DNA from: Pseudisothecium myosuroides
Taxonomy: Eukaryota > Streptophyta > Bryopsida > Hypnales > Lembophyllaceae
Assembly (NCBI GenBank): GCA_951799445.1
Contig: OX637291.1
Coordinates: 4,094,501-4,158,500 of the forward strand
Length of the DNA: 64,000 bases
Reading direction: 5' to 3'
Program-made: the position numbers and the translations under genes
Notes under the pieces: model-generated
Seen by the model: only the letters and a program-made list of their open reading frames with translations
Database searches by the model: none
Told to the model about the DNA's origin: nothing
In this document: positions 59,813 through 64,000 of the stretch, piece after piece
How positions within the stretch are numbered: position 1 is the stretch's first letter
Layout of the letters: each line of letters starts with the position of its first letter

Positions 59813-59914
59813 TAAGTGAATGAAAAATTTGGCAAACCTTTGGCAATTCTTTGTCACCTACAGAAAAGTTAAGCTAGACACATATGAATCTGATGTCCCT
59901 ATATTTTTCCTTAG

Positions 59915-60849
59915 CCCCTAAAGTCCCATTGTTCCCTTGGGGGACAAAATGGATTTTGGGTAGGCTCCTACAGTCTTAATTTTTGTCGTGATTTTTTGAA
60001 ACATTTTTTGAACATAAGAAAACACATTAGCTTTGGGGGAATGTTAAGTTTTACTTGAATTAGTGCCCCAATAGCAAATGTTATGCCACCCTGAGGCCAA
60101 AACAGGGTTCATTGGACAACACAAAAAGAATCACAAAAACTCAAAATAAAATTTTAAATTTTTTGTTTCTCATAGAAAATGTTTTTGTTTACATGGAAAT
60201 ATTTAATTCATTTTATTTGGACTGGTGATGAGAAAGTTATAGAAAATCTATTTTTCTAGGCAATCTATGCATTTTCTTGAAAAAATAATGTAAATTTTTA
60301 ATGATTCATTTTTTGACACAATCTTCACAATTTTTCCAAAAAAACATTGATAGGATTTAATATACTCGCTAGAAAAATCACACAATTGGGATTATTGTAC
60401 TTCAATTCCACCTTAGACCTGTTAACAATTTTGCATTTCCTTCTATCTCATATTTACTTCTATTTATAAAAAAAATTAAAGAAAGAAAATCAAGTGTTTC
60501 AAAGAAAGAAAAGAAAAGAAATTGTAGACTTTCAACTCAATTCTTCAATATAAATTTTTTTGATTCAATATTAGTAGTTCAAAATTTTTAAGCTAAGAAG
60601 ATTCAAAGCCTTGAAATCTAGTTAGGCACAATGCAAAAAAAACAATCTTCTTCACTTCAAATGCAAATATCTTGCAGTCCACGTAGTATAAGTTTGTGAA
60701 ATTTCTTTCACACATTTTTATATTAGTCTAGTGTAAGATGTTATAGTAAGATATATGAAAAAATAATTTCTAAAGTTTTTTGCACTTTGCAATAGAAATG
60801 GCAATTTTGAGTGGAATTTGATGAAAAAAAGGTGTTGAGACTGTAGAAG
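59915..60849 (-). mobile_element. TTAA-family element, reverse orientation, 935 bp
   Basis: Begins CCCCTAAAGTCCCATTG after TTAG (59,911-59,914, one base from TTAA) and ends with a decayed terminus before TTAA (60,850-60,853). On the minus strand the end near 60,660-60,840 ('gcactttgcaatagaaatggc', 'aaatatcttgcagtcc') matches the left arm of the 6,401 copy. No coding capacity. Confidence 0.8.
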
Positions 60850-60853
60850 TTAA

Positions 60854-61737
60854 AGTTTTCCTTGATGACCTATCAATGCAATTGTGGAATATATTGTGCG
60901 AAAAGGCAATTTTTCATCTAAGTATGTGTTTCTACAATTTCTCCTAGATTCTCGTGAATAGAAGTTGGGTATTTTTAGGTGAAAATGATAATAGATAGTT
61001 TTTAGAAATTAGTCACAATTAGGTGCAATTACCTTAGGGACGCTTTACACTTTGGACAAAGCCAAGTGAACCAAAAAATTTCTTAAGAATCTCATTGGTC
61101 AAGTGGGACGACTCTGGGTATGACTTCTAAACTTTTGGCTAATGAGAGTGTTCAATTCTTTATTTTATTTCCTTGGCTTTAAGTATAAAGAGGCCTTTAA
61201 AACAACACAATAAGATTTTGTTTTCCTACCCCCCTTAGCTAAATAGAATTTTAAAGAAGTGTTATCAATATGACCTTAAACAATGCTTATGGAATGCCAA
61301 AAATTATACACATGTTGCTCTATGGTTGTTAAATAATACAACTTTCAATAAAAGTGGTTTTTGGTCTCTTTGAAGGTGCTTGAAACATGCATGTATGAAA
61401 TACTTTAAGGTTTTCTCAAGTCTTGACTTTGAAAATTCACATAATAATAAAAATTCTTTAAAAAAATCATAGCTTTAACTTGTCTTCAAATAAAAAATAA
61501 CTCCTAATTGTAATTTTGACGTACTCTTTCTATGTACATTAGCTAAACCCTTTAGATCTAACAAGAGCCAATTGTGGTTGCTTTATATATGAAATTTAGA
61601 GTAACTTGAAATCAATCCAAATTTAGAACTTTGTACAAAGTGGACAGATGCTAAAGATTTTACACTGCATGAGATGGTATAAGAGTCATTGTAATCCAAG
61701 ATGTGAAAGATCTCCAAATATCACAATATAAACTATA
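60854..61737. other. AT-rich intergenic DNA
   Basis: Nothing recognised. Confidence 0.4.
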
Positions 61738-61982
61738 CAAAATAGTGAAATTAGGTTGCTTCATACTAATTTCTCAACATTTGACACTATATAAATTTTT
61801 TTGATTATTATACAAGAATGCATTGCTTTTTAATATGATATTGTTATAATTTGGACTTATGAAATTTCATGTGTACAAATGGAAATATTTGTAGATGTAT
61901 TTGTTGACTTTGATGGCTTGTAAAGAAATTTTCTTGGGGTAAGTCAACCTAATTGTTAAAGCAACCTAATTTCACTATTTTG
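61738..61982. mobile_element. MITE of the CAAAATAGTGAAATTAGG family, copy 3
   Basis: The ends CAAAATAGTGAAATTAGGTT and AACCTAATTTCACTATTTTG are perfect inverted repeats, with TA at 61,736-61,737 and 61,983-61,984. It is the best-preserved copy and lies in the opposite orientation to those at 29,544 and 49,417. Confidence 0.9.
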
Positions 61983-61984
61983 TA

Positions 61985-62840
61985 TAGTAATTTGCAATAT
62001 ATTTTGTATAGTAATGTTATATATAATAATAAATTTTTACGCATTAACAACAAATTCAAATGGAATTTGAATGTTTTGTATTTTGAAGATTATGAGATTG
62101 ATGTTTAGCTATTAGGATTGACCTACCAATTTTGTAATCAATATATCATGAGTCAATGCTAAAGGCATGTATAAGTCTCTACCTTGAGCAATTTATGGAG
62201 TGTATTTTTTAACTTCGAAATCCCACCTAAATTTAAAAAAAACTTGTATGTATGCTTGCAATGAGTCACAGTAAAGGTGAAAATGTTTAGTTTCTTTTCT
62301 AGATTTGTCCCTCTAGAGAAAAAAATTGCTTTTGGTCTTTGCATGGCTGTAAATATGAAGCGGTCATTGAGCAATGCACAAATACTCCAAACATATGTCT
62401 TACAATACACAAAATTTGTTTCACAGTGCACCGCTAGATGCACATCAAATTTAACATATCATGACACCACCAAGCTCACTTCCACTTTCTACAGTTGAAA
62501 CCTATATATTCATTTTCATGTTTCTATAAAGAGTGATGTTTTGGAGACATGTATTGAAACCACACTGTCAAAAAAACCTTTTTGGATGCTAAAGAATAAT
62601 GTAAATAGCTTCGAATCATTTCTACCTTGGAGCAAAATTCCATACTATCGGACAAAATTGAAAATGAATTTTCTAAGGTTTCTAGAGTGAGAATTGCCTT
62701 TGCTGTGTTGTATATTACAAGACATACACTTGTAAGGGAATAATCCATTCTTGGAGTAACTTTCACTTGTTGGCAAACTAAAAGCAACCAAATTTTTTTA
62801 AGTCCAAGTGAATTGAATGTTAAAAAAATAATTTTCCATA
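61985..62840. other. AT-rich DNA upstream of the TMEM19/PGR-like gene
   Basis: No gene. The composition changes abruptly to GC-rich at about 62,865, marking the start of the downstream gene's leader. Confidence 0.45.
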
Positions 62841-62864
62841 AGTCGGAAACTTGCCTCTAAGAAA

Positions 62865-63026
62865 AAGAAAATCGGGCAACCCCAAGATCACTCCGGTCAC
62901 GCCCGCCCCTGCGGACCTGCAAGTGCAAGCGCGATTTGCGTCCAGGCCAAGTGTCGAGCTCGTCACGCATCAGTTTGCTGCAAATTTTCGCGTTTGGGGT
63001 GACAAAGGCGGCATCCGTTGCTGTCC
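62865..63026 (+). promoter_or_regulatory. GC-rich leader/promoter of the TMEM19/PGR-like gene
   Basis: A sharp switch from A/T-rich to G/C-rich DNA precedes the chosen start at 63,027. A longer overlapping frame through here (62,936-63,469) does not match the family and reads across the intron, so it is taken as a shadow. No core promoter motif was identified. Confidence 0.4.
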
Positions 63027-64000
63027 ATGGCCATGGACAGCGCCAGCTTGGGGGTGGTCCGGCCGCTTGTGGCCGCAGGAGTGTCCAGTTTGATCGCCTT
63101 GCGATCGTGGCGGAAACAGTCGTTGTCCACATCAGGGGCCGTGGCTGGTGTGCTGGTGCTCACTCTCTCCTTAATGTCCGGCCTAAGGTCCGAGTCTCGT
63201 TCCCTCCCTTAAGCATTATCTTCGATAGCTCTCGAATTTTCATTTACTATGCAAACGCACCAGCGATTGAGTGTGGGAGAATGTGGATTCAAGCAATTTG
63301 TCGGGGCGCTCTGCAGGTTTGGAGCGGTGATACTCGCGTTCTTTTTCAGCTCGTCTCATCTGACGAAGTACAAATCGGACGTGAAGCAAAGCATCGAAGA
63401 GGATTTCAAGAAAGGCGGACAACGGGACTGGTAAGGTTGGGAACGAGTCGGAAGTTTTTGAAGAATTAGGGCATGGGTAGACTTTGGTAGAGGTATCTAA
63501 ATTGAGACACCCCAATAATCTTGCAGAATTAGTACGTGATACACGTTGATTCGGAGGATGTACACCAGCTCATGGTCGACACTAGAATTTGTGTCGTTTT
63601 AGGTCATGTACCGATAAAATTCTGAACTCTTGTGAACTTTATGCATGTGGTATCCAAATAATGCATTCTCTGGTGCAATTAGTACACATTACATATTGAT
63701 TTGGAGAATTGACAAGCTCACGCTCGACATCAGAATTTGTGTCGGTTTTAGGTTATGTACCGATAAAACGTTGGACCTTTATTGAACTGTTTGCATATAG
63801 TATCGAAAAAACGCATTCACTGGTGCGTTGAAATTCTTCATGAATTGCTAGCAGTAATATCTTAAACTCTCAGTAACTGTGATTAGCGCTTGAAGTGTTC
63901 TCTTTAGGTTTGGTTATCTTAGTCATATGCTTCTACGGCCGGCAGGACGCAGGTGGTGGCCAATGGAGGCGTAGGAACGGTGCTATCGCTGGGAGTGGCG
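63027..64000 (+). CDS. TMEM19/PGR-like DUF92 membrane protein, 5' part (cut by window end)
   Basis: Exons: 63,027-63,187, 63,317-63,430, 63,946-64,000 and beyond; all junction phases agree and give 110 residues so far. Donors are gtccga and gtaagg; acceptors are ctctgcag and ccggcag. The protein starts MAMDSASLG, has a first membrane segment at about 9-26, a second at about 38-54 continuing into FGAVILAFFFSSS, and then the family signature 'SSSHLTKYKSDVKQ...FKKGGQRDW' followed by 'TQVVANGGVGTVLSLGVA'. This order is characteristic of the TMEM19 family (DUF92), which includes plant PGR and the chloroplast phytyl-phosphate kinase VTE6. There is no visible transit peptide, which favours the PGR/TMEM19 branch over VTE6. 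Start choice: the ATGs at 63,027 and 63,033 are both plausible. Intron 2 contains a diverged tandem duplication. Confidence 0.9.
63529..63825 (+). repeat. Tandem duplication of about 147 bp in intron 2
   Basis: Two diverged copies begin near 63,529 and 63,677. They share 'aattagtac', 'cgaca(c/t)(t/c)agaatttgtgtcg', 'ttttaggt(c/t)atgtaccgataaaa', 'gaact(t/g)t(a/t)tgcat' and 'cattc(t/a)ctggtgc'. No coding meaning is seen. Confidence 0.75.

Noticed and set aside
62936..63469. 177-codon frame across the TMEM19/PGR-like start
   Set aside because: It runs through intron 1 and shares no family motif, whereas the spliced model reproduces the DUF92 signature in order.
1..64000. CRISPR array, rRNA or tRNA genes, organellar insertions
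   Set aside because: No regularly spaced identical repeats, no cloverleaf with a recognisable T-arm, and no ribosomal or plastid/mitochondrial coding sequence were noticed; a covariance-model scan would be decisive.

Overview
This is nuclear DNA from a streptophyte (land plant or charophyte alga). It is AT-rich, gene-poor and dense with short transposon copies. Two points narrow the source. Twenty exons at 32,664-43,716 join in frame into an intact orthologue of ZMYND10, a factor for axonemal dynein assembly that is expected only where motile cilia or flagella are made. A plant-type LINE fragment and a TMEM19/PGR-type gene fit a plant. Together they suggest a plant with swimming sperm: bryophyte, lycophyte, fern, cycad/Ginkgo or charophyte. 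I cannot choose among these from sequence alone.

Three host genes are supported. (1) ZMYND10, + strand, 20 exons, 472 codons. Its 3.1-kb last intron is filled with miniature elements, and intron 5 holds a Stowaway-like one. (2) An unrecognised ankyrin-like protein of 856 aa, - strand, two exons (44,889-48,099), GC-rich, convergent with ZMYND10. (3) The 5' part of a TMEM19/PGR (DUF92) membrane protein, + strand from 63,027, cut by the window end. A decayed hAT transposase gene lies at about 25,057-28,120, with a possible extra exon at 22,039-22,291.

The rest is mostly layered non-autonomous elements. The left 20 kb is a mosaic. It holds a TTAA-flanked family with CCCCTAAAG ends (piggyBac-like; about eight copies in the window), a foldback family starting GGGTGAATGC, and TA-flanked mariner/Stowaway-like MITEs. 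Nesting is readable: a TTAA element sits in a MITE at 17.7-18.8 kb, and another TTAA copy at the window start is split by 1.8 kb of foldback elements. The middle (20-32 kb) has the hAT gene, a minisatellite of about 13 units, and a 0.7-kb sequence present in inverted orientation at 15.9 and 30.4 kb. The right part (49-63 kb) has a 5'-truncated LINE with target duplications, very short poly(A) insertions, more TTAA and TA elements, and possible single-copy islands near 54.3-56.0 and 57.8-59.1 kb where I could not build a convincing gene.

All exon boundaries were read by eye from splice consensus and reading-frame continuity. Repeat coordinates are exact where a target duplication or terminal repeat is quoted, and approximate otherwise. 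No tRNA, rRNA or CRISPR was seen.
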